Of a stretch of 64,000 bases of DNA, positions 26,879 through 37,062 are shown in pieces. The notes under the pieces are model-generated. The model worked only from the letters and a program-made list of their open reading frames with translations, was not told the origin of the DNA and made no database searches. Position numbers and translations under genes: made by a program. The DNA is taken from assembly GCF_022811645.1 (NCBI RefSeq), contig NZ_CP094534.1, forward strand, positions 4,712,001 through 4,776,000, written 5' to 3'. The first letter of the stretch is position 1; each line of letters starts with the position of its first letter. This stretch comes from Hymenobacter monticola (GTDB taxonomy: Bacteria > Bacteroidota > Bacteroidia > Cytophagales > Hymenobacteraceae).

Positions 26879-29800
26879 CTATTTCTTTGCCTTGGCCTTC
26901 GGGGCATTAGCTTTTGTGGCTTGTCCATTACCGCCAGCTTGGTCGGCACTGGGTTCGTCGGCAGCAGGTTTGGCGTTGGCTTTAGCCTGACGGCGAGGGG
27001 CCTGAGCGGGGCTAGGCGCCGGAGCGCTGGCTCGCGTTGGACGCGGCGCGCGGCGGCCGGGCGTTTCTTCCGCAACGGGTTCCGCCTCGGAGCGGGTTGC
27101 ACGCCGGGCCAGGCCGTTTTGCCGGCCATTGCTTTCGGCCGGCGCTGCCGCAGTAGCTTGCTGCCCGCGGCGGGCAGCCGCGCCGTTTTGCGGGGCGGCA
27201 TAAGCCGCCTCGCGAGTACGGTACGTGTCACGGGCCACTGGGCGGCGCACAGGCAGCGGCTCGGGCTCCGGCTCGTAGCTGTAGGAGCTGAGCTGGAAGG
27301 TTTCGAGGCCAGCCTGCAGGTCGTCGGCGATGTCAGTGAGGCGCTGCGAGCTGGTGGTCAGCTCCTGCATGGCCGTGGAGAGCTGCTTGGCAGTGCCGGC
27401 CACTTGCTGCGTGCCGGTAGCGGTTTGCTCAGCAATGGCCACTACTTCTTCCACGTACTTCACCACGTCGCCAATCGAGGTTTTCTGTACCTCGGTGGCC
27501 GTGAGAATGTCGCGTGAGGTGCGGAGCGTTTCGCCTGAACTGGTGGCAATGTTCTTAAAGGCCGAACTGGCTTCGAACGTGGCGTTCTTGCCTTTCAATA
27601 CTCGGTTTTCCATGGTCGAAATAGCGGTGGCGGCCGAGGACGTATCTTTTTTCACGTCTTCTACCAGCGTGGCAATTTCGTTGGCTGATTTGCGGGAGCC
27701 TTCGGCCAGCTTGCGAATTTCTTCGGCTACCACGGCAAAACCACGGCCGGCTTCCCCGGCGCGGGCGGCTTCGATGGCAGCGTTCAGCGCCAGCAGGTTG
27801 GTTTGCGAAGCGATGTCGGTAATCACACCCAGCGACTTGCTGATTTCCCCCGAGCGGGTGCTCAGTACTTCGATGGTGCGGGACGTCTGCGAAGCGGCGC
27901 TGGATATTTCTTCCATGTTTTTCACCACCTCAGCCACCGTTTTCAGACCAAGCTGCGAGGTTTGTTCACCGAGGATAGCCGATTTGTTCACGACGTCGGC
28001 CTTGTTGGCCGTTTCCTTGGTGGCCTGCATGATTTCCTCAATCAGTTTGAAGGCCTGGTCGGTCTTCAAAGCCTGATTCTGAGCACCTTCGGCCATCTGT
28101 TGCATGGCCAGAGCCACATCGACGGTTACACGGCTCATTTCCTGGCCTTTGCCGGCCATTTCTTCCGAAGAAGTTCCTACTACCTGCGACGAATCGTTGA
28201 TTTCGCCTAGCAGCTCGTTCAGGTTCTCCACGGCGAGGTTAAGCGCGTTGGCCATGGCGAGGATGTCGCCCGTGGTGGGCACTTCCACGCGCTGGGTCAG
28301 GTCGCCTTCCGAAATGGCACGCACCACGCGTGATACTTCAAGCACTGGCGAGGCAATGCTTTCGATGAGCTGGTTGAGGGTATCTACCAGTTCTTTCCAG
28401 GAGCCTGACACGCCACCTACCGTGGCGCGCTCGGTCAGTTTGCCTTCTACCCCGGCCACTTTCGCCACGCGGCTTACTTCCGAAGCGAGGCGGTTGAGGT
28501 CGTCCACCATGCTGTTGATGGTGTCGGCCAGGTCGGCCACTTCGCCTTTGGCTTGCAGCGTCAGCTTTTGGGTCAAGTCGCCTTTCGATACGGCGGTTAC
28601 TACTTTCACCAGCCCTCGCACCTGCGTGGTGAGGTTGGAGGCCATGTAGTTTACGTTGTCGGTCAGGTCTTTCCACACACCGGCCACGCCGGGCACCGAA
28701 GCCTGGCCGCCGAGTTTGCCCTCGGTGCCCACTTCCTGCGCCACACGGGTTACCTCGCCGGCGAAGATGTTCAGCGAGTCCACCATTCGGTTCAGGTTGT
28801 CCTTCAGGTCGAGCAGCTCGCCGTTGACGTTTACCGATACCTTTTGGCTCAAGTCGCCGCGCGATACGGCGGTGGCTACGTTAGCAATGTCACGTACCTG
28901 CGAGGTCAGGTTGCTGGCCATCGTGTTTACGTTGTCCGTCAGGTCTTTCCAGGTACCGCGGACGTTGGGCACTTTGGCCTGGCCACCGAGCTTGCCTTCG
29001 GTACCCACTTCGCGGGCCACACGGGTTACTTCGTCGCCGAAGGTGTTCAGGGAGTCCACCATTTCGTTGAGGTTTTCCTTCAACTGGAGGAGCTCACCGC
29101 GCACGTTTACCGTGATTTTCTGGCTCAAGTCGCCTTTAGCAACCGCGGTTGCCACGTTGGCAATGTCGCGCATTTGCGAGGTCAGGTTCGAGGCCATCGT
29201 GTTCACGTTGTCCGTCAAATCCTTCCAGGTGCCGGATACCTTCGGCACGTTGGCTTGGCCGCCCAGAATACCCTCGGTACCCACCTCGCGCGCCACGCGG
29301 GTTACCTCGCCGGCGAAGATGTTGAGCGAGTCCACCATCTGGTTGAGGTTGTCCTTCAGGTCTAGGAGTTCGCCTTTTACGTCTACCGTAATCTTCTGCG
29401 AAAGGTCACCTTTCGATACGGCAGTTGCCACGTTGGCAATGTCACGTACCTGCGAGGTCAGGTTGCTGGCCATCGTGTTTACGTTGTCAGTCAGTTCCTT
29501 CCAGGTACCGCCTACGCGGGGCACCACGGCCTGGCCGCCGAGCTTGCCTTCGGTACCTACTTCGCGGGCCACGCGCGTTACTTCGTCGCCGAAGATGTTG
29601 AGGGAGTCCACCATCTGGTTGAGGATGTTCTTCAGCTCCAGGATTTCGCCCTTCACGTTCACCGTCATCTTCTGGCTCAAGTCGCCGCGGGCTACGGCCG
29701 TTGCCACGTTGGCAATGTCGCGTACCTGCGAGGTGAGAGCCGCGGCCATGTCGTTTACGTTGTCGGTCAGGGCTTTCCACACACCAGCCACGTTCGGCAC

Positions 29801-31306
29801 GCTGGCCTGGCCACCGAGTTTACCCTCAGTGCCTACTTCCTGGGCCACACGGGTTACCTCGCCGGCAAACAGGTTCAGCGACGCCACCATCTGGTTCAGG
29901 TTCTGCTTCAGCTGCAGGAACTCGCCTTTTACATCGACGGTAACCGTCTGAGTCAGGTCACCTTTTGCTACGGCCGTGGCTACGTTGGCAATGTCACGTA
30001 CCTGGCTGGTAAGGTTACTAGCCATGTAGTTTACGTTGTCGGTCAGGTCTTTCCACACTCCGGCCACGTTGGGCACCACGGCCTGGCCACCGAGGCGGCC
30101 TTCCGTGCCTACTTCCTGCGCCACGCGGGTTACTTCGCCGGCGAACAGGTTCAGTGAGTCCACCATTTGGTTCAGGTTCTGCTTCAACTGTAGCAGCTCG
30201 CCTTTCACGTCTACCGTTACCTTCTGCGACAAGTCACCTTTGGCTACGGCCGTTGCCACGTTGGCAATGTCCCGCACCTGCGAGGTCAGGTTGCCGGCCA
30301 TGTTATTCACATTGTCGGTCAGGTCCTTCCACACACCGGCCACGTTCGGCACGCTGGCTTGGCCACCGAGTTTACCTTCCGTGCCTACTTCCTGCGCCAC
30401 GCGGGTTACTTCGCCGGCAAACAGGTTCAGCGAGTCCACCATCTGGTTCAGGTTCTGCTTCAGCTGCAGGAACTCGCCCTTTACATCGACCGTGATTTTC
30501 TGCGAAAGGTCGCCTTTTGCTACCGCGGTTGCTACGTTGGCAATGTCCCGCACCTGCACGGTGAGGTTCGAGGCCATGTTGTTCACGTTGTCGGTCAGGT
30601 CCTTCCAGATACCACCTACGTTTGGCACCGAAGCCTGGCCGCCAAGTTTCCCTTCCGTACCCACTTCCTGGGCCACGCGGGTTACCTCGCCGGCGAAGAT
30701 GTTTAGGTTGTCAATCGTCTTGTTGATGGTTTCGGCCATCAGCTTGAAGTCGCCCGACACCGGAATCTGGAAGCTTTCATCCAAGTTGCCGCGGCTGATG
30801 TTTTTCAACACCTTGCCTACTTCAAGTACCGGCACTGCGATGCTGTCCACGAGGCCGTTGATGTTATTCACCATGTCGCGCCAGAAGCCTGCAGCGCCTT
30901 CGGATGATGCGCGGGCTTTGAGGTTACCCTCTACGCCGGCCACTTTCGAGATGCGCGACACTTCGCCGCCCACCCCGGCAATCATGTCCACCATCGAGTT
31001 GTAGGCCTCGGCTATTTCGGCGAAGATATCGTCGTTTTGTTTGGTGAGGCGAACCGAAACGTCGCCTTTCTTAAAAGCGTCGAGGGCGTAGAGCACGCGG
31101 TTCAGCTGGTCGTTGACGTAGCCGGGGTCCTGGGTATCGACGGAGCCGCGCGAGCCGCCTTTTTTGCGGGTTAAATCATTATTAGTTCGCACCACGTCGA
31201 GCGAGGACACGGCGCCGGCGTCCGGCGTCCCGCCGGTGTCAACGTCCGGGGCTTCACCTTCGGGATTGCGGCGGGGCTTAGCTTGCGGAGACTTGGGGGA
31301 AGCCAT
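26879..31306 (-). CDS. Giant cytoplasmic poly-HAMP methyl-accepting chemotaxis protein
   Basis: 1475 residues with no signal peptide and no membrane segment, so a cytoplasmic receptor. A Gly/Pro-rich head (1-60) is followed by a HAMP array (about 65-1000): the [29 protein letters not shown] unit occurs eight times at 92-residue spacing, with two divergent units (starting FWRDM and SWKEL) at the ends. The MCP signalling hairpin follows (about 1010-1340); its tip reads [35 protein letters not shown], intact. The last 120 residues are Ala/Pro/Arg/Lys-rich low complexity and end without a CheR pentapeptide. Poly-HAMP stacks are known from fungal group III kinases and some cytoplasmic bacterial receptors. 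First gene of the operon. Confidence 0.93.
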   Translation of the reverse strand: MASPKSPQAKPRRNPEGEAPDVDTGGTPDAGAVSSLDVVRTNNDLTRKKGGSRGSVDTQDPGYVNDQLNRVLYALDAFKKGDVSVRLTKQNDDIFAEIAEAYNSMVDMIAGVGGEVSRISKVAGVEGNLKARASSEGAAGFWRDMVNNINGLVDSIAVPVLEVGKVLKNISRGNLDESFQIPVSGDFKLMAETINKTIDNLNIFAGEVTRVAQEVGTEGKLGGQASVPNVGGIWKDLTDNVNNMASNLTVQVRDIANVATAVAKGDLSQKITVDVKGEFLQLKQNLNQMVDSLNLFAGEVTRVAQEVGTEGKLGGQASVPNVAGVWKDLTDNVNNMAGNLTSQVRDIANVATAVAKGDLSQKVTVDVKGELLQLKQNLNQMVDSLNLFAGEVTRVAQEVGTEGRLGGQAVVPNVAGVWKDLTDNVNYMASNLTSQVRDIANVATAVAKGDLTQTVTVDVKGEFLQLKQNLNQMVASLNLFAGEVTRVAQEVGTEGKLGGQASVPNVAGVWKALTDNVNDMAAALTSQVRDIANVATAVARGDLSQKMTVNVKGEILELKNILNQMVDSLNIFGDEVTRVAREVGTEGKLGGQAVVPRVGGTWKELTDNVNTMASNLTSQVRDIANVATAVSKGDLSQKITVDVKGELLDLKDNLNQMVDSLNIFAGEVTRVAREVGTEGILGGQANVPKVSGTWKDLTDNVNTMASNLTSQMRDIANVATAVAKGDLSQKITVNVRGELLQLKENLNEMVDSLNTFGDEVTRVAREVGTEGKLGGQAKVPNVRGTWKDLTDNVNTMASNLTSQVRDIANVATAVSRGDLSQKVSVNVNGELLDLKDNLNRMVDSLNIFAGEVTRVAQEVGTEGKLGGQASVPGVAGVWKDLTDNVNYMASNLTTQVRGLVKVVTAVSKGDLTQKLTLQAKGEVADLADTINSMVDDLNRLASEVSRVAKVAGVEGKLTERATVGGVSGSWKELVDTLNQLIESIASPVLEVSRVVRAISEGDLTQRVEVPTTGDILAMANALNLAVENLNELLGEINDSSQVVGTSSEEMAGKGQEMSRVTVDVALAMQQMAEGAQNQALKTDQAFKLIEEIMQATKETANKADVVNKSAILGEQTSQLGLKTVAEVVKNMEEISSAASQTSRTIEVLSTRSGEISKSLGVITDIASQTNLLALNAAIEAARAGEAGRGFAVVAEEIRKLAEGSRKSANEIATLVEDVKKDTSSAATAISTMENRVLKGKNATFEASSAFKNIATSSGETLRTSRDILTATEVQKTSIGDVVKYVEEVVAIAEQTATGTQQVAGTAKQLSTAMQELTTSSQRLTDIADDLQAGLETFQLSSYSYEPEPEPLPVRRPVARDTYRTREAAYAAPQNGAAARRGQQATAAAPAESNGRQNGLARRATRSEAEPVAEETPGRRAPRPTRASAPAPSPAQAPRRQAKANAKPAADEPSADQAGGNGQATKANAPKAKAKK
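28560..30760. repeat. Eight 276-bp tandem coding repeats in the receptor gene
   Basis: The same words recur at exact 276-bp steps (for example TTGTCGGTCAGGTC at about 28657, 30037 and 30313), i.e. 92 codons, each coding one HAMP-array unit. Copies are similar but diverged, so they are old in-frame duplications; such DNA would be prone to copy-number change. Confidence 0.88.
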
Positions 31307-31348
31307 ATAGTATAGGTATCAATCGAAGGAAAGAATGGAAAGGGAGGG

Positions 31349-31381
31349 CGAAGGTACGTTGGCGCTTCGCCAATTAGCAAA
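31349..31381 (-). promoter_or_regulatory. Promoter of the chemosensory operon
   Basis: Minus-strand TTTG at 31378-31381 (-33) and TACCTTCG at 31349-31356 (-7, one base off TAnnTTTG), 21 bases apart. It predicts a leader of about 39 bases for the receptor gene at 31306. The whole divergent gap to topA (31307-31580) holds nothing else I can identify. Confidence 0.5.
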
Positions 31382-31580
31382 GACAGATTTTGGCCTGGCA
31401 AGCAATGAACTCAGGAGCTTCGCACCGCTGTTAAACCAAGCCGAGCGCGGCCGGATTATTGCTGGGTGTGCATTGGCTAGGAATATTCCGGCATCTTTGC
31501 GGCCAATTTAACATTTTGCTGCAGCCGGTCGTTTCATTCCCATCACCCACTTCGGCCCGCCTTCCCTCCTCCCCGCCCAC

Positions 31581-34091
31581 ATGGTCAAGAATTTAGTAAT
31601 CGTCGAGTCGCCGGCCAAGGCCAAAACCATAGAAGGCTACCTCGGCCAGGATTTCGTGGTGCGCTCCAGCTACGGCCACGTGCGCGACCTGCCCAAAGAC
31701 AATAACGCCATCGATATCGCCAATGGTTTCAAGCCTACTTACGTTGTTTCGGCCGACAAGCGCGAGCTCATCGCGCAGCTAAAAAAGCTTTCCAAGGAGG
31801 CGGAAATGGTGTGGTTGGCGAGTGACGATGACCGCGAGGGCGAAGCCATTTCGTGGCACTTGGCCGAAACGCTGAACCTGACCGCGGCCAAAACTAAGCG
31901 CATCGTATTCCGCGAAATCACCAAAAACGCCATTCTGGGCGCCATCGCCAACCCGCGCGAGGTGAACCAGGACCTGGTGAATGCCCAGCAGGCCCGCCGT
32001 GTGCTCGACCGCCTAGTGGGCTTCGAGCTGAGCCCCGTGCTCTGGAAAAAGGTGAAGCCGGGCCTGAGCGCCGGCCGCGTGCAGAGCGTGGCCGTGCGGC
32101 TGGTGGTGGAGCGGGAGCGCGAAGTAGCCAGCTTTTTGAGCGCCAGCGCCTACCGCGTGGTGGCTCGCTTCGATGCCGGCCGCGGTGCGGTGCTGGAAGC
32201 CGAACTGCCTACGCGCTTCAAGACGCGAGAGGATGCCGAAGCATTCCTGGGCCGTTGCGTGGGCGCCACGTATCAGATTGAAAGCCTGGACAAGAAGCCG
32301 GGCAAACGCAGCCCCGCCGCGCCGTTCACCACGTCTACGCTGCAGCAGGAGGCCTCGCGCAAGCTGGGCTACTCGGTGGCTCAGACCATGAGCGTGGCTC
32401 AGAAGCTGTACGAAGCCGGCAAAATCAGCTACATGCGTACCGACTCGGTGAACCTGTCGCAGGAAGCCCAGGCGGGCGCGCAGGCGGCCATCACGGCGGC
32501 TTACGGCGCCGAGTACCATCAGCAGCGCAACTTTAAAACCAAGTCGGCCTCGGCTCAGGAGGCCCACGAAGCCATTCGCCCGACGGATTTTGGCGCGGTG
32601 AAAGCCGGCTCGGATGCTTCGGAGCAGCGGCTGTACGACCTCATTCGCAAGCGGGCCATGGCCTCGCAGATGGCGGAGGCCGTGATTGAGCGCACCACGG
32701 CGGTTATCGGCATCAGCACGCAGCCGGGCACCACGTTTACCGCATCGGGCGAGGTTATTACTTTCGAGGGCTTCCTGAAAGTGTATGCTGAAAGCAAGGA
32801 CGACGAGGATGAGGAAGACGGCAAAGACGGCGAATCAAGCTTCTCGCGTGGCTTGCCGCCGCTGAATGTGGGGCAGGTGCTGCCGCTGCAGCGACTGAGC
32901 GCCACGGAGCGTTTCTCGTCACCCCCGCCCCGCTACACCGAGGCTTCATTGGTGAAAAAGCTGGAGGAAATGGGCATCGGCCGTCCTTCAACTTACGCGC
33001 CTACCATCAGCACGGTGCAGAAACGCGGCTACGTGGAAAAGGACACCCGCGAGGGCAAGGAGCGCAAGTTCAACGTGCTGACGCTGGAAGGCAACGAGGT
33101 GAAGACTGAGGTCAAAACCGAAAACTACGGCGCTGAGAAAGCCAAGCTCTTCCCGACGGACACGGCCATGGTGGTGAACGACTTTCTCGTGGCCCACTTC
33201 CCCACGGTGATTGACTACCAGTTCACGGCCAAGGTGGAAGATGAATTCGACCAGATTGCCAACGGCCACGAGAACTGGACGCAGATGCTGACCGGTTTCT
33301 ACGACAAGTTCCACGCCACGGTGGAGGCCGGGCAGGACATCGAGCGCAGCACCGTGAGCGGTGCCCGTGAGCTGGGCGTGCACCCCGAAACGGGCGAGAA
33401 AATCTCGGCCCGCCTGGGCAAATACGGACCCTACGTGGCCCTGGGCGACACCACCGACCCCAATGTGAAGCCGGCCTACGCCAACCTGCGCAAAGGCCAG
33501 TTTATTGAAAGCATCACCTTGGAAGATGCGCTGGAGCTGTTCAAGCTGCCGCGCATTGTGGGCCAGTTCGAGGACAAGGACATGACGGCCAACCTCGGCC
33601 GTTTTGGGCCCTACGTGCGCCACGACGGTAAATTCTATTCGCTGACCAAGGAGCAGGACCCGCACACCATCAACGCCGAGGAAGCGGTGGCCTTGATTGA
33701 GGGCAAGCGCAAAGCCGACGCCGAGCGCCTCATCAAGAGCTTCCCCGAAAACCCCGACATTCAGGTGCTGAACGGCCGCTTCGGGCCGTACATCGTGGCG
33801 GGCAAGAAGAATGTGAAGATTCCGAAAGGCGAAGAGCCCACCGAACTCACCCTGGAGCGGTGCATCGAGCTGGCCGACGCCACGCCCGACAAGCCCGCGA
33901 AGGGCGGCCGTTTTGGCAAGAAGGCGGCGCCGGCCAAGGAGGAAAAGGACGCCGACGCGCCCGCTAAAAAGGCCGCTAAAGCCGCCACGGCCAAGAAGCC
34001 GGCTGCTAAAAAAGCCACTACCAAGGCGGCTGCCGCTAAGAAGCCAGCTACGAAAACCGCCGCCAAAAAGCCTGCGGCGAAGGCAAAATAA
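31581..34091 (+). CDS. topA: DNA topoisomerase I
   Basis: 836-residue type IA topoisomerase relaxing negative supercoils. Toprim domain at the N-terminus (VIVESPAKAKTIEGYLG; WLASDDDREGEAISWHL), active-site Tyr284 in SYMRTDSVNLS, and C-terminal topoisomerase repeats (RFGPYVRHDGKFYSL, RFGPYIVAGKKNVKIP). No C4 zinc fingers are seen. The last 60 residues are Lys/Ala repeats like histone H1 tails and probably bind DNA. Followed by a strong terminator. Confidence 0.96.
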   Translation: MVKNLVIVESPAKAKTIEGYLGQDFVVRSSYGHVRDLPKDNNAIDIANGFKPTYVVSADKRELIAQLKKLSKEAEMVWLASDDDREGEAISWHLAETLNLTAAKTKRIVFREITKNAILGAIANPREVNQDLVNAQQARRVLDRLVGFELSPVLWKKVKPGLSAGRVQSVAVRLVVEREREVASFLSASAYRVVARFDAGRGAVLEAELPTRFKTREDAEAFLGRCVGATYQIESLDKKPGKRSPAAPFTTSTLQQEASRKLGYSVAQTMSVAQKLYEAGKISYMRTDSVNLSQEAQAGAQAAITAAYGAEYHQQRNFKTKSASAQEAHEAIRPTDFGAVKAGSDASEQRLYDLIRKRAMASQMAEAVIERTTAVIGISTQPGTTFTASGEVITFEGFLKVYAESKDDEDEEDGKDGESSFSRGLPPLNVGQVLPLQRLSATERFSSPPPRYTEASLVKKLEEMGIGRPSTYAPTISTVQKRGYVEKDTREGKERKFNVLTLEGNEVKTEVKTENYGAEKAKLFPTDTAMVVNDFLVAHFPTVIDYQFTAKVEDEFDQIANGHENWTQMLTGFYDKFHATVEAGQDIERSTVSGARELGVHPETGEKISARLGKYGPYVALGDTTDPNVKPAYANLRKGQFIESITLEDALELFKLPRIVGQFEDKDMTANLGRFGPYVRHDGKFYSLTKEQDPHTINAEEAVALIEGKRKADAERLIKSFPENPDIQVLNGRFGPYIVAGKKNVKIPKGEEPTELTLERCIELADATPDKPAKGGRFGKKAAPAKEEKDADAPAKKAAKAATAKKPAAKKATTKAAAAKKPATKTAAKKPAAKAK

Positions 34092-34113
34092 GTACTGACG
34101 TATAGCGTTATGG

Positions 34114-34144
34114 AAAAGCCCGTATTTTGCGGGCTTTTCTTTTT
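34114..34144 (+). terminator. Terminator after topA
   Basis: AAAAGCCCG (34114-34122) pairs with CGGGCTTTT (34130-34138), then CTTTTT. It lies over an ATG at 34110, which is one reason to start the next gene at 34155. Confidence 0.85.
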
Positions 34145-34154
34145 GCCCCATGCT

Positions 34155-35018
34155 ATGCGCCGCTTTCTGCCCTTGCTTTGCCTAAGTGCTGCCCTTTGCA
34201 GCTTCGAAAATCCGGGCCCGGGGCCGAAACGGCCGGCAGGATTGGTTTACGCCTGGCAAACGCAGCCCGGACCATCCAGCCAAACGCTCGCCGCTCGGTT
34301 TGCGGTGCCAGCGGGGTGCCAGCGGCTACCGGTCGCGGCCGGCAGTTGGGGCGAGTGGCTGCGCTATCTGCCGCTTATGCCGGCGGGCACCAAAGCGCGC
34401 CTTTATAATGGGGGGCTGAAAAACCGGCAGGATGTGGTGGCCGCCGTGGCCGACATCGACGTGGGCGCAAAAGACCTGCAGCAGTGCGCCGACGCCGTGA
34501 TTCGCCTACGGGCCGAGTACATGTTCAGCCACGACCCCAACAAGGTGCATTTCCACCTGACGACGGGCTACGATTTCTGGTTCTCGGATTTCGTAGCGGG
34601 CAAAACCTTTAAGGTAGTGAAGGAGGAAGTGCTGCCGGCCACCCGACCAGCCGAGGCGCCCACCCACGCAGCCTTGGGCCGCTACCTGCTGCCTACGTTC
34701 GGCTACGCGGGCACCAAGTCGCTGAGCCGCGAGCTGCGTCCGGTGCCCCTGCCGCAGGTGCAGCCCGGCGATGTACTCGTTCATGGCGGCGCGCCGGGCC
34801 ACGCGGTACTGGTGGTGGATGTAGCCGAGCACCCCGTCACACACCAGAAGTACGTGCTGCTGGCCCAGAGCTACATGCCGGCCCAAAACATTCACGTGCT
34901 GCGCAATGTGGATGCGCCCGCGCTGGGCGCTTGGTTTGCATTGCCCGGGCTGATGGAAACCGAGTTTGACACGCCGGAATGGACGTTTGGCCGCGACGAA
35001 GTGAAGCGGTTTGAGTAA
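34155..35018 (+). CDS. DUF4846 domain exported protein
   Basis: 287 residues with a short signal peptide (MRRFLPLLCLSAALC) and the DUF4846 pattern common in Bacteroidota: RFAVPAGCQRLPV, GSWGEWLRYLPLMPAGT, RLRAEYMFS, FHLTTGYDFWFSDF, and PGDVLVHGGAPGHAVLVVD near the C-terminus. The last motif has the His/Asp look of a peptidase-like fold but no catalytic triad is obvious. Role unknown; periplasmic or surface location inferred. Confidence 0.85.
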   Translation: MRRFLPLLCLSAALCSFENPGPGPKRPAGLVYAWQTQPGPSSQTLAARFAVPAGCQRLPVAAGSWGEWLRYLPLMPAGTKARLYNGGLKNRQDVVAAVADIDVGAKDLQQCADAVIRLRAEYMFSHDPNKVHFHLTTGYDFWFSDFVAGKTFKVVKEEVLPATRPAEAPTHAALGRYLLPTFGYAGTKSLSRELRPVPLPQVQPGDVLVHGGAPGHAVLVVDVAEHPVTHQKYVLLAQSYMPAQNIHVLRNVDAPALGAWFALPGLMETEFDTPEWTFGRDEVKRFE

Positions 35019-35027
35019 GAACGAGGA

Positions 35028-35093
35028 CCCCGAAGCTCCGCTTCGGCCCGTTAGAACGTCGCTTATTTAACCGACCGAAGCGGAGCTTCGGGG
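35028..35093. repeat. Inverted repeat between convergent genes
   Basis: Perfect 19-bp arms at 35028-35046 and 35075-35093 (CCCCGAAGCTCCGCTTCGG and its complement), separating the DUF4846 gene from the HAD phosphatase gene. Confidence 0.85.
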
Positions 35094-35102
35094 GTACTCA
35101 TG

Positions 35103-35765
35103 CTAAGCGGGTTTAATGGCTTGGATGCCGGCGGCATCCAATTCCCCAAAGTCCCGGATAAGGCGGTCGGCCTGCTGCAGGTCCTGGCCTTCGGAATGGG
35201 GGCTGACGTAGGCAATGCAGTAGATGCCGGCAGCTTTGGCGGCGGCCACGCCGTTGGCCGCGTCTTCGATGACGATGCACTTCATGACGGGTGTTTCGGC
35301 CAGTTCGGCGGCGCGCAGGAAGATGGCCGGGTGGGGCTTGGACTCAGCAAAGTCTTCGCCGCTGACGATGTGGGCGAAGTAGGGCCGCAACGCAAACCGG
35401 TCGAACACCCGCGCGATGGTGGCTTTGGAAGCTGAGGAGGCGACGATGAGTTGCACGTCGTGTTGGCGCAGGTCTTCGATGAGGGCGCGCACGCCGGGCA
35501 ACAGGTCGAGGGCGGCGTCTTCGTCGAAGGCTTGGTTGAACAGCTCGCGCTTGCGGGCCACCATGGCTTCTACGTCTTGCGGGAGGCTGTATTTCTGCTT
35601 GAGCACCTGGAAGACGTTGCGCGTCGATTTGCCCAGGAAAGTGGCGTACTCGGCGGCCGATACCGGGATGCCCAACTCGGCAAACTCGGTGAAGAAAGCG
35701 TGGCGGTGGATGGGCTCGGTGTCGATAATGACGCCGTCCATGTCGAAGATAACCGTGCGAATCAT
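35103..35765 (-). CDS. HAD-superfamily phosphatase, beta-phosphoglucomutase-like
   Basis: 220 residues. Motif I FDMDGVIIDTEP (Asp8 nucleophile and Asp10), cap domain (about 15-85), motif II IVASSASK, motif III KPHPAIFL, motif IV VIEDAANGV. The cap size and DMDGVxxDT pattern fit the PGMB/sugar-phosphatase group; the substrate cannot be assigned. Confidence 0.9.
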   Translation of the reverse strand: MIRTVIFDMDGVIIDTEPIHRHAFFTEFAELGIPVSAAEYATFLGKSTRNVFQVLKQKYSLPQDVEAMVARKRELFNQAFDEDAALDLLPGVRALIEDLRQHDVQLIVASSASKATIARVFDRFALRPYFAHIVSGEDFAESKPHPAIFLRAAELAETPVMKCIVIEDAANGVAAAKAAGIYCIAYVSPHSEGQDLQQADRLIRDFGELDAAGIQAIKPA

Positions 35766-35793
35766 GCGGGCAAAACGGGATAATGAGGTTGGG

Positions 35794-35801
35794 CAAAGGT
35801 A
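35794..35801 (-). promoter_or_regulatory. -7 element of the HAD phosphatase gene
   Basis: Minus-strand TACCTTTG; predicted leader of about 25 bases. Confidence 0.5.
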
Positions 35802-35890
35802 CCGGCTGGCGGGCGGGCCCCCTGCAACCTCTACAAATAATGGGCGTGTGAAAACTTTTTCGTCGGTAATAATGTATCAACATTAAATGT

Positions 35891-35901
35891 ATGTACATTT
35901 G
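35891..35901 (+). promoter_or_regulatory. -7 element of the first pirin gene overlapping a palindrome
   Basis: TACATTTG (35894-35901) matches TAnnTTTG; it overlaps the perfect palindrome ATGTACAT (35891-35898), so a repressor bound there would block the promoter. Confidence 0.5.
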
Positions 35902-35933
35902 TCATACAAACGCACTTTATAAACGCTCCCATC

Positions 35934-36650
35934 ATGGCCCGCACCGTTCTGCACCCTGCCAACACCCGCGGCCACGCCAACCATGGCTGGCTCAATTCTT
36001 ATCACACGTTCAGCTTCGCCGGCTACCAGGACCAAAGCCGCGTGCACTTCGGCGCCCTGCGCGTGCTCAACGATGACACCGTGGCCGGCGGCATGGGCTT
36101 CGGCAAGCACCCGCACGACAACATGGAAATCATCTCCATCCCGCTCTCGGGCGATTTGGAGCACCAGGATTCGATGGGCAACAAAACCGTCATCCGCCAG
36201 CACGACGTGCAGGTGATGAGTGCCGGCACCGGCGTGGCCCACTCCGAGAAAAACCACAACGCCAATCAGGAAGTGAAATTTCTGCAAATCTGGGTGTTTC
36301 CGAAATCGCGCGGTATCAAGCCCAACTACGGCCAGGAAACCTTCGCCCCGGAGGCCCGCCACAACCAGCTGCTGCAAGTAGTATCGCCGGAAGGCGACGG
36401 CACCAACCCGCACATCCACCAGGATGCGTGGTTCCACATCGGCAACCTCGACAAGGGCTTCACGACTGACTACGCCGTGAAAAAAGCCGGCAACGGCGTC
36501 TACGCCTTCGTGCTGGAAGGCGACGTGACCATCAACGGCCAGGTTCTGCACCGCCGCGACGGCTTCGGCATCTGGGAAACCGACAAGCTCGCAATCAGTG
36601 CCGACAGCAACGCCGAACTGCTGCTGATGGAAATACCGATGGAATTCTAA
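35934..36650 (+). CDS. Pirin family protein (bicupin)
   Basis: 238 residues. N-terminal cupin with the metal-binding pattern of pirins: KHPHDNMEIISIPLSGDLEHQD (His at HPHDNME and the Glu), then VMSAGTGVAHSEKN. Pirins have quercetinase or redox/regulatory roles. A second pirin gene lies 1.7 kb on at 37644; between them are a short hypothetical gene and a nitroreductase. Confidence 0.94.
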   Translation: MARTVLHPANTRGHANHGWLNSYHTFSFAGYQDQSRVHFGALRVLNDDTVAGGMGFGKHPHDNMEIISIPLSGDLEHQDSMGNKTVIRQHDVQVMSAGTGVAHSEKNHNANQEVKFLQIWVFPKSRGIKPNYGQETFAPEARHNQLLQVVSPEGDGTNPHIHQDAWFHIGNLDKGFTTDYAVKKAGNGVYAFVLEGDVTINGQVLHRRDGFGIWETDKLAISADSNAELLLMEIPMEF

Positions 36651-36708
36651 TTTGACTGGGCGCCCGTCAGTACTCGTGGCTGACGGGCCCCGATTTTGCG
36701 CTTTTGTT

Positions 36709-37020
36709 ATGTTCTCCCTCACCTTTCGCCCTGCTGCGGTGCGGCAACTGCTGCGCCGTATTTATCCGCACAAAGCCATGGGTTATGCCCGGACGCACCT
36801 GCGGCATCCGGCGCTTGGCCCCGTCACGCTGGCCGGGGCGGTGGAGCTGCTGGAAAGTTTCGCTTACTCCCTGATTCCTCGCGAAGCCCAGGGCCTTGTT
36901 CACTACATATCGGGCCTGAATACCGAGCTTTGCCAGGCCGGCCCCGTTGAGAAAAACGCTCCGGCTCCAGCTCATCAACATCCACACCTTCGGCAAAAAA
37001 GCCGCTCGGCGAAAGCTTAG
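36709..37020 (+). CDS. Small hypothetical protein
   Basis: 103 codons from the ATG at 36709 (an in-frame ATG at 36652 is also possible). No family recognised, no signal peptide, basic C-terminus. It has no visible promoter and may be a remnant or chance open frame. It sits between the first pirin gene and the nitroreductase gene in the same direction. Confidence 0.35.
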   Translation: MFSLTFRPAAVRQLLRRIYPHKAMGYARTHLRHPALGPVTLAGAVELLESFAYSLIPREAQGLVHYISGLNTELCQAGPVEKNAPAPAHQHPHLRQKSRSAKA

Positions 37021-37062
37021 CGTACTGTTTACCGGCAAGCCACATCCCCTTTCAGCTAAACA

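Noticed and set aside
28656..29951. A 431-codon repetitive frame opposite the receptor gene
   Set aside because: Its repeats mirror the 276-bp HAMP repeats; antisense shadow.
28560..30760. Regular direct repeats considered as a CRISPR array
   Set aside because: Period 276 bp equals 92 codons, the reading frame is unbroken and the repeats code for HAMP units.
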